50,304 bases of DNA from a bacterium (lineage in GTDB: Bacteria; Bacteroidota; Bacteroidia; Chitinophagales; Saprospiraceae). The position numbers were made by a program, and so were the translations under genes. The DNA is taken from contig JANSXW010000035.1 of assembly GCA_024742755.1 (NCBI GenBank), positions 1 through 50,304 on the forward strand, written 5' to 3'. Positions 26,986 to 37,600 of this stretch are shown piece after piece (the stretch's first letter is position 1; each line of letters opens with the position of its first letter). The notes beneath the pieces were generated by a model that searched no databases, had not been told where the DNA came from, and saw only the letters and a program-made list of their open reading frames with translations.

Positions 26986-29190
26986 CTACTTTTCAAATCT
27001 CAGCCAGCGGGCACTGTAGGCATCAAGGGCGATGCGCTGCCCCAGCTCCAGCTGCTCTCCGGTGATCGGGTCGCTTACGCTTTTGTAGTTGTACTTTCTG
27101 AAAAGCAGCGATACTTCCTTTGCTTCCTCGTCATTCACGAAGAAATAGTGGTCGGCATCCGGTGCAGCCAGCCGGTAAACGATGGCATCTTCGCAGCTGT
27201 AGGGAGAGACCCAGTCGCCCATCGTGTGCCGAACGGTCCAGTCCTCCATAAACTCATTGCCGGGGGCTTTCATAGCGAAAGACGCATCGGCGCCCAGGAT
27301 AAGCGCTTCCCCCTTGCCATACTTGTGGTAAGTCACGGAGGGCAAACCTGACTTGAACGTCTCCACAACTTCTGCAGTCGTTGGCGCAAGCTCAAAGTAG
27401 AACCCGTCCAAAGCATGATTGCCGATCTTTTGCACCACGTTATTGGAGTACTGCATATCTGCGATGGAGGCGCCAAATATTTTTTCAAAGGCGGTTCCTT
27501 TGCCCGTCTTCAGCACGCGGCCCTGAGCATCCCACCAGCCACCGGGCGCATCAAGCACCAGGCGCCCGCCGTTTTTCACGTATTCGTCCAGAATGGGGAA
27601 CAGCTCATCATTGATCGCGGCCTGCGCGGGCATGTAAATCACCTTGTAACGCTTCCCTAACCCTTTGGCCAGATCCTTTGGCGTGACGTGCTCCCAGGGA
27701 ATATTCGCATTGATCAGTGCGCGGCTGATACCAATTCTTGCCTGCACAGGGTAATGCTTGAAGTGTGTGCGGCCCGGACCGGCATTGGCTGCCCAGATTG
27801 CCTCGTTATCCCAATTGACCAGCACGCCGACGTAGGGCTCTTTGTGCGCATGCCAAAGCTCATCGCGGTACTTATCGGCTGCTTTGGCAATCTTGCCCGC
27901 TACGATGGCCCGGGGGCTTGGCTCCATCTGCCGGTTCAGCAAGGCATACTCTCCGGACTCCCAGCCGGCGTTGCGGTAGTTCCAGGACCAGAGCCCAACG
28001 CCCTTGAAGCCTCCAGCGAGGTAAGACAACAGCAACTGCCGCATAGTGCCTTCATTGACGGTGAACCCGGCGGTTTCAAAGTTGGCAAAAACATCCCAAC
28101 CTTTGCCGCCGGAAAACTGCTGCGGCCCGCCGGTACTTTCCCAGGTCGCTGCCCATCCGCCCTTAAACCAGTCGGTGGCAATGGAAGACTGCATATAAAT
28201 ACAGGGTGCAACTTCATAGTCCACTTCCTCAAAGTGCCAGGCCAGATGGATGGACGGATAAAAGGAGCCCCGCTCGGTCATCGTCTCTGCAATGCCTTCC
28301 ATATCCGTTGCCCGGGAAGCAAAAGGCAGGAAAAGCCCCATCTCGCCCCCGGCACGGGTGGGCTGCTCCGGGTACCTGTTTTGTTTGTAGAACTTGACAT
28401 TCTCCAGGTACATATCAGCCTTGAAGCGCAGAATGTCCCGTACACGCCCGTACTCTCTTCCGTTTCTGGGGATGATCACATATTCCCCCTCTTCGTTGTA
28501 CTCCACCAGGGGGTCATTTTCAAAGTCTTCCCAGGAGGTGTAAGGCTCCCCTCTGATCCCGACTTCATATTGATTCCATGCCGTACTCAGCTCCTCTATC
28601 GTTTTGTACTTTTTTCGGATCCATTTTCTGAAAAGGGGCACATCATCCGGCCGCAGCTCCGCATCGGGCTCATGGTCATACCGCTCGTATTCCTCTGCTC
28701 CGGGCAGAGGGTCGCGCCAGGTAGAGATGTGCTTTTCCAGGACCTTGGTCTGGTATTCCCACATCTTGGGGTGGTCCCTTGCTTCCTGAACCGGCATATC
28801 CTCCGGCAAGCCGATTTTGGCCAGCAGCTCGGGGGTGATATCCTCCCAGCCGCCCTGCCCGTACCAGAAAGGGATGATGCCTTCTTCCAATGCAATCCTG
28901 AGCGTTTCTTCGGTGGGCCACTCGGGAGTCGACATGGTCTGCTTCAGATTGGTAAAGCCCAGCTCTTTCATCATCCGAAAGTGATGGCGCAAATCCTCTT
29001 CCGTTGCGCCCGCCCACGGCAGGAACACCACCCCAAATGGCATGGGGGCAATTTTTTTAAACTTTTGCTGCATGGGGCTATCATGCATACTATCGTACAA
29101 ATCGTGGTAAAACTCGTCCTGCTGCTGACCAAAGGACAGGTTAGCCAATAGAAGAGCCGCAAAAATCAATGCAATCTTGTTTACACTCAT
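26986..29190 (-). CDS. Secreted GH42-like glycoside hydrolase (beta-galactosidase family)
   Basis: A 734-residue protein with a signal peptide (MSVNKIALIFAALLLANLSFG, cut near GQQ). The N-terminal two thirds reads as a GH42 TIM barrel: EEDLRHHFRMMKELGFTNLK, the family-like FRKWIRKKYKTIEELSTAWN, a candidate glutamate in AGGEMGLFLP and another in ATWESTGGPQQFSGG. The rest resembles the GH42 trimerisation (beta-galactosidase-like) domain, as in PYVGVLVNWDNEAIW. It acts on beta-galactoside or related sugars, probably in the periplasm; no T9SS domain is seen. Catalytic residues are assigned by analogy only and need alignment. Confidence 0.78.
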   Translation of the reverse strand: MSVNKIALIFAALLLANLSFGQQQDEFYHDLYDSMHDSPMQQKFKKIAPMPFGVVFLPWAGATEEDLRHHFRMMKELGFTNLKQTMSTPEWPTEETLRIALEEGIIPFWYGQGGWEDITPELLAKIGLPEDMPVQEARDHPKMWEYQTKVLEKHISTWRDPLPGAEEYERYDHEPDAELRPDDVPLFRKWIRKKYKTIEELSTAWNQYEVGIRGEPYTSWEDFENDPLVEYNEEGEYVIIPRNGREYGRVRDILRFKADMYLENVKFYKQNRYPEQPTRAGGEMGLFLPFASRATDMEGIAETMTERGSFYPSIHLAWHFEEVDYEVAPCIYMQSSIATDWFKGGWAATWESTGGPQQFSGGKGWDVFANFETAGFTVNEGTMRQLLLSYLAGGFKGVGLWSWNYRNAGWESGEYALLNRQMEPSPRAIVAGKIAKAADKYRDELWHAHKEPYVGVLVNWDNEAIWAANAGPGRTHFKHYPVQARIGISRALINANIPWEHVTPKDLAKGLGKRYKVIYMPAQAAINDELFPILDEYVKNGGRLVLDAPGGWWDAQGRVLKTGKGTAFEKIFGASIADMQYSNNVVQKIGNHALDGFYFELAPTTAEVVETFKSGLPSVTYHKYGKGEALILGADASFAMKAPGNEFMEDWTVRHTMGDWVSPYSCEDAIVYRLAAPDADHYFFVNDEEAKEVSLLFRKYNYKSVSDPITGEQLELGQRIALDAYSARWLRFEK

Positions 29191-29496
29191 TGCTCATTTT
29201 ATTTTGAAGGATAGAATTGTAGCCTTGCAGAAGAGACCGCCCGGCAGTGCCTGTAACCCAGGATGTTCATTTTGCAATTCCAACCGAAGGCAACACAGCT
29301 TGGCCCTGCACACCATCCTGACTGCTCATTTCCCTGAGCTGACTGAATCGTACCCAACCAGGCTACACTGACCTGCGGAACGGCATTCCTGATAAGAGAC
29401 CGCTTTGGGCAAAAGATGTCACGGTCTTCCCTGGGAAGCTTAGCGAAAAATTAAAACCAGTGATGTGTGAAGGGTGGAACGCCGGGATCAGCCCCC
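29191..29496. other. Spacer between GH42-like and HD-protein genes
   Basis: About 306 bases upstream of the glycosidase gene and downstream of the HD gene. I see no gene, no exact TAnnTTTG box and no convincing terminator. Short repeats of AGAGACCGC (near 29236 and 29394) are the only feature noticed. Confidence 0.4.
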
Positions 29497-30714
29497 CTAA
29501 GCCTTGATCTTCGGGTAACAGATGTAATGCTTACGCACTGCTTTAGACTGTATATCGTAATCGGTACTTTCTGACATAGGCCGCACCTGCCCGTTCTTTT
29601 TCAGAATTTTAATCTCGTCTTTGCTCTTGCGGTAAGCAGCGTTGGCTTCTACGCCTTGAATGAAGAGGTAATCCAGTGCACTTTCATCCAGTTCGCTCCA
29701 GTTTAATACAGCCTTCCTGATCCGGTCCAGGTAATCGGGCTCAAAGGGCTCGTAGCTAAACTCCAGCCGGAACAGGCGGCGGTTGATGAGGCATTGGGAG
29801 AGGTAAGCCAGCACTTTGTCCGAATGGTGCTGCCAGTATTTGAAGGCGGTCATGACATCATAGTCGTCCAGGGCAGCGAAGCGTTGGAGCAGGGCGCTGC
29901 GGTTCTGCTCAAAGTCAGCAGCAGTGGGGGCACCATTGAGGAAAAAGCTTAAGGCCGGTGGCGCTTCCACGGCTTCGCCCTGTTTGACCAGGTCCTTGGC
30001 GCGGTTCAGCGCAACGATCATCATCTGCTCAGCGGAGAGGACTGTTTTGTGGAGGTACACCTGCCAGTACATGATGCGGCGGGCAATGAGGAACTTCTCA
30101 ATGGAGTAAATGCCCTTTTCCTCCACCACCAGTTCACCGTCCCGCACCGCCAGCATCTTGATGATGCGGTCGTACCCGATCACGCCCTCATGCACGCCAG
30201 TGAAGAAGCTGTCCCGGTTGAGGTAGTCCATGCGGTCCATATCCAGTTGGCCGGAGACCAGCTGATGCAGGAAAGGCTTGTGATACTCATCTTTAAAAAT
30301 GGACATGGCCAGCTCCAGCCTTCCCTGAAAAGCCTCATTAAGCTCTTCCATAAAGTACAGGGAGAGGTCTTCGTGCGTGACCTGCATGAGCGTATGCTCC
30401 AGGGTGTGGGAAAAAGGGCCGTGCCCGATGTCGTGGAGCAGAATGGCGATGCAAACGCCCTCCGCTTCTTCCTGCGTGATGTGCACATCCTTGGAGCGCA
30501 GCACTTCTATAGCCTGCTGCATCAGGTGCAAAGCGCCCAGGGCATGGTGGAAGCGGGTATGCAAGGCCCCGGGATAAACCAGGTGCGTCAGGCTCGTCTG
30601 CTTGATGCGCCGCAAGCGCTGAAAGTAGGGGTGCTCTACCAGGTTGAAGATGATGCCGTAGGGAATCCCAACGAAGCCATAGACCGGGTCGTTGAGGATT
30701 TTTTTGTTCTTCAT
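29497..30714 (-). CDS. HD-domain phosphohydrolase (dGTPase-like)
   Basis: A 405-residue cytosolic HD-superfamily protein. The metal ligands appear as HTRFHHALG (H56/H57), LLHDIGHGPFSH (H94, D95) and a downstream LDMDRMDYLNRDS typical of the dNTPase / SPO1-like branch. Family members hydrolyse deoxynucleoside triphosphates or related nucleotides. The C-terminal region (about residue 230 onwards) is helical and family-typical. The start is the ATG at 30712-30714. It stands alone, with an AT-rich spacer upstream containing a near-consensus TAACTTTA box (30760-30767). Confidence 0.88.
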   Translation of the reverse strand: MKNKKILNDPVYGFVGIPYGIIFNLVEHPYFQRLRRIKQTSLTHLVYPGALHTRFHHALGALHLMQQAIEVLRSKDVHITQEEAEGVCIAILLHDIGHGPFSHTLEHTLMQVTHEDLSLYFMEELNEAFQGRLELAMSIFKDEYHKPFLHQLVSGQLDMDRMDYLNRDSFFTGVHEGVIGYDRIIKMLAVRDGELVVEEKGIYSIEKFLIARRIMYWQVYLHKTVLSAEQMMIVALNRAKDLVKQGEAVEAPPALSFFLNGAPTAADFEQNRSALLQRFAALDDYDVMTAFKYWQHHSDKVLAYLSQCLINRRLFRLEFSYEPFEPDYLDRIRKAVLNWSELDESALDYLFIQGVEANAAYRKSKDEIKILKKNGQVRPMSESTDYDIQSKAVRKHYICYPKIKA

Positions 30715-31254
30715 GCGGTGTCCTTCTGCTGTTTGTCAGGTGAAACGGCTGGCTTGGGATAAAGTTAAGTCAATTCAGACAGTTAATCTGTGAAATCAAA
30801 GCATCCATAATGCAATTTCATACCTGATTACGGTGTTGACTGTCCTGACGCACGTCAAATGCGACATTGACTAAATTGATTCTAAGAGGGCAAATCATTC
30901 TATCTCTTTTTGAATAGTTTTAATCCACTGGGGAATCATGGCAAGATTAAAATACACTTCCTTCCTTTACTTTGTTATGCCCTTTTAATTCTTTATCCTG
31001 GGGCTGAGCTCCTAAATGCCATGTAAATTAACCGGCCCTTTGATTGACAACAACTTATTTTGCCCACAACAGTGCCCCGATGCAACAAGTCTAATGAACA
31101 GGACATTACATTTTCATGCGTATACCAATTGTGCTTCAATGGCAATTGGTAATTTTCGTTAAAATATTATTTCATAGAAAAAGACTTGATTGGAACTGGC
31201 CTTCCTCCAGGTCTTTATTGACAATAATATTGACAAAACAGCTTTTTTTCGGGC
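30715..31254. other. AT-rich gene-free stretch at the left edge of a probable island
   Basis: 540 bases, markedly richer in A and T than the neighbouring housekeeping genes, with no open frame of note. It contains TTGACAA-type repeats near 31213-31266 next to the AlbA_2 gene. It probably belongs to the same acquired segment as that gene. I found no tRNA or obvious attachment-site duplication. Confidence 0.45.
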
Positions 31255-31266
31255 TTATTTGTCAAT
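31213..31266. repeat. TTGACAA repeats and hairpin at the end of the AlbA_2 gene
   Basis: ATTGACAAA (31229-31237) and TTTGTCAAT (31258-31266) are perfect inverted repeats and straddle the stop codon at 31255-31257. A third copy, TTTATTGACAATAA, lies just to the left (about 31213-31226). On the minus strand the hairpin could terminate the transcript. The same words could be binding sites for a regulator or recombinase. Confidence 0.45.
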
Positions 31267-32892
31267 AAAATACCGAGTCCCTTTTTTTTCACCTTTTTTA
31301 GATACGCGCCCCGACCCTACCAATTGGTTTATTTGATACCTAAGCTTACGCAATGGAATTTCCTTGCCTATACGCTGGTGAATCTGACTGATTGCACTTA
31401 TTCCATACCGGGTTAAGTCCTCAACAACTAAGGCATCTAAGCGGTGAGGCGGAATATTCTTCAAACTTGTTTGCCCCTTAAATTCGTGCTTTTTCAATAC
31501 CGAGGGCTCCACGTAGTAAGTAGTGCCTTTTGTCCGGCCTTTTGATTTTAACAATTCCAAGTCTAATAATCGCCCCAACCACGTGCGAATGGCCTCTTTT
31601 TCTTCCAAGCCTAATATGTTGCCAAACTCGATGGCCGTAAGTGAAGTATTCTGAGCTATTAGGCCTAAGCTGATGAGTTCTTTAGATCGCAATTGATACT
31701 CTTGATTTACTTTGTCAATGAATTGAATGACATGCTTGTTGACAATTCGTTTGCGCACTGTTACTCTAACCCGATCATACTCCTCTACAGGTTCTGGCAA
31801 AGGTTTTCCGCTCGAAAGCAGTAATTCGTATATCCGATCATATCCTGACCCTTCTTTTTCCATGAGTTTGAGATCATAAAAAACTTTTGCCAGATGCGGA
31901 TTGCGCTGTACACTCTTATGCAGGATGTTCCTAGAAGTTACACCAAGAGGAAATAATCCCGGATTGTGAATCTCCAGACGATCGGGAAATAAATTGACAA
32001 ATATATCTCCCTTAGTGGTATACGGCCGATGAACTAACGCGTTAGCTATTAATTCGCGAATTACAGATTCATCATAATTGGATATATTTTTTCGAAATAT
32101 ACCATCTGCAACCTCTATACTTTCTTTCCAATCCGGGACTTCTTCAAGCAAAGCCTGAATAATATCCTGGGGGTTTTTACTATAATCATCCCAAACCAGC
32201 TTATTGACCTTTTGCTCCTGTTCATCATACTTAATAAACTGAATAGAAGGCGCATAAAGCAACCGGGCGCGATGCTCACGTTTTCCTATCCATAATACCC
32301 CAAGATTAGTGAGGTACTGCCCTGATTTGAAAAAATAATGCTCCATGAGCTCCTCTGGAGATTTATCTTTAATAAAGTCACTTACCCGATTAGAAGCACG
32401 AATACCGGATAAGAAATCAGAAAATTTATCAAGATCATACACTTTGCTATTTACCCTTAAATGCGTCTGAGTCTCCCATAAGTAAGCTCCCTTGTCTGCA
32501 AGCAAGCGTGTTAATTCATCCGGTAGAATTGGTTTACAGTCATCATTCACGCGCATGTAATACCTCCCATTTGAAGTAGAAGCTATAGCCGTTATATTGC
32601 GCTGTATCAGTAGCTCTAAATATTCCCCTCCATTACCAGCTGTTTTTACTTGAGGAATCACGCTCACGTTAATGGTCCTGCCTTGAATCTGCTTTTGTAA
32701 CCTGGCTGGTAGGTTTTCAGGAATTTTTTGCCCTGCAGGAGGAAGATTATCCAGGTCTTCAATCCCAAAAATAATGGAGCCCCCCAGCGCATTAGCGAAA
32801 CTAACACAATCCTTAGCTAACTCCCCCCAATCTGGATTGGTCTTGGTTAGTACGCGTAATGACTTTTTATCCTTTAGGCTGTTTTCTTTCAT
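31255..32892 (-). CDS. AlbA_2 (Schlafen-type) and HATPase_c_4 domain protein
   Basis: A 545-residue cytosolic protein. The N-terminal domain matches the AlbA_2 / Schlafen-type fold (ELAKDCVSFANALGGSIIFGIED), and the centre matches the HATPase_c_4 element (VIRELIANALVHRPYTTKGD then PDRLEIHNPGLFPLG). Two winged-helix-like segments near the C-terminus end in similar hairpins (GTTYYV and GTRYFI). Such proteins are annotated as ATP-binding transcriptional regulators or RNA-binding proteins (COG2865), and some lie in defence or mobile loci. Codon use is AT-rich, unlike porX downstream, which suggests transfer. No partner gene is present in the island. Confidence 0.85.
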   Translation of the reverse strand: MKENSLKDKKSLRVLTKTNPDWGELAKDCVSFANALGGSIIFGIEDLDNLPPAGQKIPENLPARLQKQIQGRTINVSVIPQVKTAGNGGEYLELLIQRNITAIASTSNGRYYMRVNDDCKPILPDELTRLLADKGAYLWETQTHLRVNSKVYDLDKFSDFLSGIRASNRVSDFIKDKSPEELMEHYFFKSGQYLTNLGVLWIGKREHRARLLYAPSIQFIKYDEQEQKVNKLVWDDYSKNPQDIIQALLEEVPDWKESIEVADGIFRKNISNYDESVIRELIANALVHRPYTTKGDIFVNLFPDRLEIHNPGLFPLGVTSRNILHKSVQRNPHLAKVFYDLKLMEKEGSGYDRIYELLLSSGKPLPEPVEEYDRVRVTVRKRIVNKHVIQFIDKVNQEYQLRSKELISLGLIAQNTSLTAIEFGNILGLEEKEAIRTWLGRLLDLELLKSKGRTKGTTYYVEPSVLKKHEFKGQTSLKNIPPHRLDALVVEDLTRYGISAISQIHQRIGKEIPLRKLRYQINQLVGSGRVSKKGEKKGTRYFIDK

Positions 32893-33124
32893 CAGCGCTC
32901 AAGTTTTTTAGAGTCTGCTATATCGTTAGTAGCATTCAATATAAAGCTTTAATCTCAAAAGTGGTCCTACACTCTAAACACTCTTTTCCGTTTTCTCAAT
33001 GGTTTAACCTCATTCCGCACACTTTCGATGCGCCCTTACATAATAAACCCACCGGCACACAACGTTTTCCTTCAATATGCGCTTATTACAATAGACCAAG
33101 GCGAGAAACAGTCAAAAAAGCAAT

Positions 33125-34678
33125 ATGGAAAACATCACCATTCTCTGGGCAGATGACGAAATTGATCTGCTCAAACCTCAGCTTATGTTTTTGGAGAAGA
33201 AGGGCTACGAGGTCATTACCGTTACCAACGGGTACGACGCGCTGGAAGAGTGCGACGAACGCAATGACATCGATGTGGTCTTTCTGGACGAAAGCATGCC
33301 GGGCATTACCGGGCTGGAAACGCTCTCAAAAATCAAGGCGAAGCGGCAGCACCTGCCCGTCGTGATGATTACCAAAAACGAGGCAGAGAATGTGATGGAG
33401 GAAGCCCTCGGGGCACAGATTACCGACTACCTCATCAAGCCGGTCAACCCCAATCAAATCCTGCTGACCCTCAAAAAGATCGTGGACAACAAACGCCTGG
33501 TGCGGGAAAAGACGTCCTCAGACTACCAACAGGAGTTCCGGCAGATTTTCATGGAGATCAACAGCGGGCTCAACTACGAGGAGTGGGTCGACATCTACCG
33601 CAAAATCATCAACTGGGAAATCAAGCTTGACGAGTCCAACTCAAGCGGTATGTGGGACATCCTCTCGGATCAGAAGAGCGAAGCCAATGCCGCCTTCTCC
33701 AAATACATCGAAAAGAACTACCTGGGCTGGATCCGCGACAAGGACGGCCCGGTGATGTCCAACGATCTGCTACGGTCTAAGGTCTTTCCAAAAATGGACA
33801 GCAGCGCCCCGACCATTTTGTTGTTGCTCGACAACCTGCGCTACGATCAGTGGCGCATGCTGGAGCCCATCTTCAACGAGTTTTACCGCACCGAAGAAGA
33901 GGACTACTTCTACAGCATCCTCCCCACTTCTACACAGTACAGCCGGAATGCCATTTTTGCCGGGCTTATGCCCTCAGAAATCGAGCAGTACTACCCTACC
34001 TGGTGGAAAAACGATAATGACGAGGGCGGCAAGAATCTGCACGAGCACGATTTCCTCACAGAGCTCATCGGGCGCACCATCCGCAAAGAGCTGAAGTTTG
34101 ACTACGTCAAGGTCACCAATGCCAACCACGCCAAGCAGCTCAACGACAACATCCTCAACCACCTGAATAACGACTTCACGGTCATTGTCTACAACTTCAT
34201 CGACATGCTGTCTCACGCCCGTACGGAGATGGAAGTCCTAAAGGAGCTGGCCGGTGATGAGAAGGCGTACCGTTCGCTCACCCGCTCGTGGTTCCGCAAC
34301 TCCCAACTTTGGGAAGCCCTGCAGCAAGCCGCTGAAAAAGGGGCGCAGCTTTTCGTAACCACCGACCACGGCACCATCCGGGTCAAAACGCCAAGCCGGG
34401 TGATCGGCGACCGGGACACGACCACCAACCTGCGTTACAAAGTAGGCAAGAACCTGCAGTACGACCGTAAGGATGTCCTTGATGTGCGCGACCCCAAGCA
34501 TGCCAAGCTTCCGCGGCCCAACGTCAGCTCTACCTTTATTTTTGCGAAGGAGGACAAGTACTTCCTTTACCCCAACAATTACAATTACTACAACAATTAC
34601 TACCGCAACACTTTCCAGCACGGCGGCATCAGCCTGGAGGAGATCATCTGCCCGGTGGTACGGATGAGCCCGCGGTAA
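33125..34678 (+). CDS. porX: PorX, T9SS response regulator with PglZ phosphatase-like domain
   Basis: A 517-residue two-domain regulator. Residues 1-120 form a receiver domain with acidic pocket DD at 10-11, phospho-acceptor D55 in VVFLDESMPG, and K in LIKPVN. The remainder is the PglZ / alkaline-phosphatase-superfamily domain (LLLLDNLRYDQWRMLEP, YSILPTSTQYSRNAIFAG, TTDHGTIRV). This exact architecture is PorX, which with the histidine kinase PorY and sigma factor SigP controls the type IX secretion system. The window also has three T9SS cargo genes, consistent with a working system. It is adjacent, stop to stop, with a large outer-membrane protein gene. No porY is in the window. The start is the ATG at 33125. 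Confidence 0.95.
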   Translation: MENITILWADDEIDLLKPQLMFLEKKGYEVITVTNGYDALEECDERNDIDVVFLDESMPGITGLETLSKIKAKRQHLPVVMITKNEAENVMEEALGAQITDYLIKPVNPNQILLTLKKIVDNKRLVREKTSSDYQQEFRQIFMEINSGLNYEEWVDIYRKIINWEIKLDESNSSGMWDILSDQKSEANAAFSKYIEKNYLGWIRDKDGPVMSNDLLRSKVFPKMDSSAPTILLLLDNLRYDQWRMLEPIFNEFYRTEEEDYFYSILPTSTQYSRNAIFAGLMPSEIEQYYPTWWKNDNDEGGKNLHEHDFLTELIGRTIRKELKFDYVKVTNANHAKQLNDNILNHLNNDFTVIVYNFIDMLSHARTEMEVLKELAGDEKAYRSLTRSWFRNSQLWEALQQAAEKGAQLFVTTDHGTIRVKTPSRVIGDRDTTTNLRYKVGKNLQYDRKDVLDVRDPKHAKLPRPNVSSTFIFAKEDKYFLYPNNYNYYNNYYRNTFQHGGISLEEIICPVVRMSPR

Positions 34679-37600
34679 TCAGAAGTTAGCCGCCACCTGC
34701 GCCCGCCCGGTGTGGACGACGTTTGCCTCCCCTGTCTTCCGGCCTTCGTAGCTCAGGCGGAGCTGTATGTTCTTGGCCAGTTGCTGATCTAGCGTCAGGC
34801 TCCACAGGAAATTGCGCCCATCCTGCAAGCCATTGAGAATGGCAAAGCCTACCGGAGAATTCGCCGGCCCGTCAAAATCCACAGCGACCAGAGAAGTACG
34901 GAGCTGAATGGACGTCTGAGTGGATTGATTGTACCGGGCTTCTGCCTCAAAGCTGTGCCGTTGGGCAAAAGCGTTCCCGTCCGGCAGCTGATCGTCATCC
35001 TGACGGAACTCATACGAAAGTGTAGCCCGAAAAGCCCGGGAGGGGATCAGCGTCACCTCGGGCCCCGCCTCGTAGTAACGGATATCAAAATCTTTATTGT
35101 TGAAAAACTCAGAGTCATTGGTGCGGCGCCCCTGAGACAGCGCAAACTCTGTGCTGACTGTTTTGGAGATATTCCAGCGGCCGCGCAGGTACTGCTCGCT
35201 GTTGCGGCGGCTTTCGAAGCCTGAAGTCTGCACAAACTTATTCCGTACATCGCTCATGCCGACCTGCAGGTCATACGTAGGGTCCGCCTGATTGAAGAAG
35301 AGCACGTTCCGGATATTGGAGGTAACTGCCACCAGGGAGGAATCCGCTACATCCAGCTGAAACGGGTTCCAGGCCGACACACTTTCTGTAGCCTGGGTTT
35401 TCCGGTTGATGGTCAGGTTGGACAGCGTGGAGAAGCGTGCCAGCGTAGCCTTCCAGCCCTCCTCGTTGTACCAAACGGCTTTGGGGGTGATGCGCAGGCT
35501 TTGGTTCAGGCGCACATCATCGGTACGGATGAATTCATCGGTCACCGCCGTTACCCGCACATAATCGGCCAGGTCCTGAAAGGGAGCAATTTCCATTTCA
35601 TTTTGCTGAATGACACCATCATTATTATAGATCGAATCCAGCCAGATGTAGGTCCCCTCGCCCGGCCGCACTTTTACGTAGGTGAATTCCACCTTGGCTT
35701 CCTGACCGGAACCGATCTCATAGGTATTTGACGATTGCACCACACCCTTCAGGATGGTAAAATTGAGGTCGCCCCGCCCCAGAAAGGTCGCCCCGGCCTC
35801 CTGATTGGTCGTTTCCGGCCGACTGATGCCGAGGCGGCGGTAGGTGAAGTTGCCGGCCAGTTGAAGGCGGTTGCGGGCTTTTTGGTAGCGCCACTTGCCA
35901 TTGACATTCGCCTCGCTTGCCCGGGCACTTTGCAGAAAGCGTTCCCCCACCGGCGCGTAGTCAATCCGCTCGCTGAAGCTGCTGCCCCACTGCCAGTTCT
36001 CCTGCTCCGGCGACTCCAGGAAAAACCGGTAGCGGTTGTAATAAAAGCTGCTGGCCTCAAGGGTATCAGCGCCAGCGTTGAAGCGTGCATTGCGCTCCTG
36101 TTCACCGTATGCCCCCAGGCGGGTCCGCCCCAGCCATGGGATGGCGTAGGCAATCGTGCCACGGGGCCGCCGGAACCGGGTGCTTTGTGCAGTGCTCTCT
36201 GTGCTGAGCAGGCTGCCATCCAGTTCCACCTGCCAGTCTTCGAGCTGCTCCCGCACCTGAAATCGGTGCTGCCACCCCTGATAGAGCGTATCTCTGCGAA
36301 AGCCGCTCAATTCGTAGCTCAGCTCCCCAACACCCCGCTTCCGGAGGTCGAAGCCGCCTTTCCCAATTTGCTCTTCCGCCTCCGGCACACTGCCCTGCCC
36401 CTGCACATTCGCCAGGCTCCAGTCGCGAAGGAACTCGGGGTTCCGGTAGGGGTTGAGGGGTTCAAAATCGGCTTGTACCCACTCGTAGCTCAACCGGGTA
36501 TCCAGCTGCCATCCGCTGCTGTCGCCTCCCGGGAGCAACCGGTGCTGCAACTCGGTGTAGGCCGAAAGCCCTAAGTCGTCCTCGCTGTCCAGGTCCGAAA
36601 AGCGGTTGAGGTCATTGCGGCTCATGCCGACCTCTGCCCTTACTTTGGTGTGCTCAGAAAAGTCATAACTGCCTCCCAGGGTATAGAGCTGCTGCTGACG
36701 GGGGGGCGTCAATTGGATCACCGGCGCAAAGTCACCGGCAGGCTGACAATGCTCATCCAGCCCCACCCAGCGGTAGACGCGCTCATTGGCGGGCTGATTT
36801 GCATCAAGGATGTACTGCCCGTTGCCCTGCCCCACAAAGGAAAAGCGGGCGGTCAGCAGGCTGTCCTGCGGCTCGGTGGTAAAGACCAGGTATTGTACCA
36901 GCGTATCCTGAAGCCCGCAGCGGATCAGCGTATCGACCTGCCGGTAAGCCACCCGGGACGGGGAAAATTCGCCAAGTGTGTCCAGGCTCGGCAGCAAAGC
37001 TCCGCCCTCCCGGTCCCCCGCCTCACTGAGCAGGCGCTTGTCCTCATCGGTCAGCTGCAGTTCACCGGTGGCATTTCTGCTGTCCTGCTGATTGAAGAGG
37101 TTTAAATTGAGTTTAAAACGGCCCTTTTCATAGGCGGAGCTGACGGCATAAAGGGAGCGCACGTAGTTTTGGTCGGCATATTCAAACTCCACGACGATCC
37201 GGCTGTCCTTGGTGATCAGCCGCTTGTTGGTAAAGGTGAGCTCGCCCCGGTTGTAGTCGATGATGTAGTCTTCCTCCAGCCCCCGCACGAGCTGTTCGCC
37301 ATCCAGGAAGACCCGCTCTGTACCGGAGAGGACAATAATGAAACGCTCCCCTTCCCCACCCCGCAGTTTGTAAGGCCCCTGATTCCCTTCGATGGCATCT
37401 ATGAAGTTGCGGGTAAACTGCCCCCGGCTGATGGCCACACTCGCCTGAGACGACAGTTGCCCGCCCTGCTCAAAGGTGGACACATTGGAGAACGTCGCGC
37501 CCTGCAATTTTTTGAAGTAATTCATAAAGTAACTGTCTGGCCGCTGCAATTCATAGTCCCCAGCCGTGAGCTGATTCTGCCCTTTGCGCAACTGTATGAA

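Noticed and set aside
27688..29151. Plus-strand frame of 487 codons inside the GH42-like gene
   Set aside because: Composition is rich in cysteine, histidine and proline without domain pattern, and the opposite strand has a signal peptide and GH42 motifs.
31229..31266. Attachment site of an integrated element
   Set aside because: The words are inverted rather than a direct repeat flanking the segment, and there is no integrase or tRNA gene nearby.
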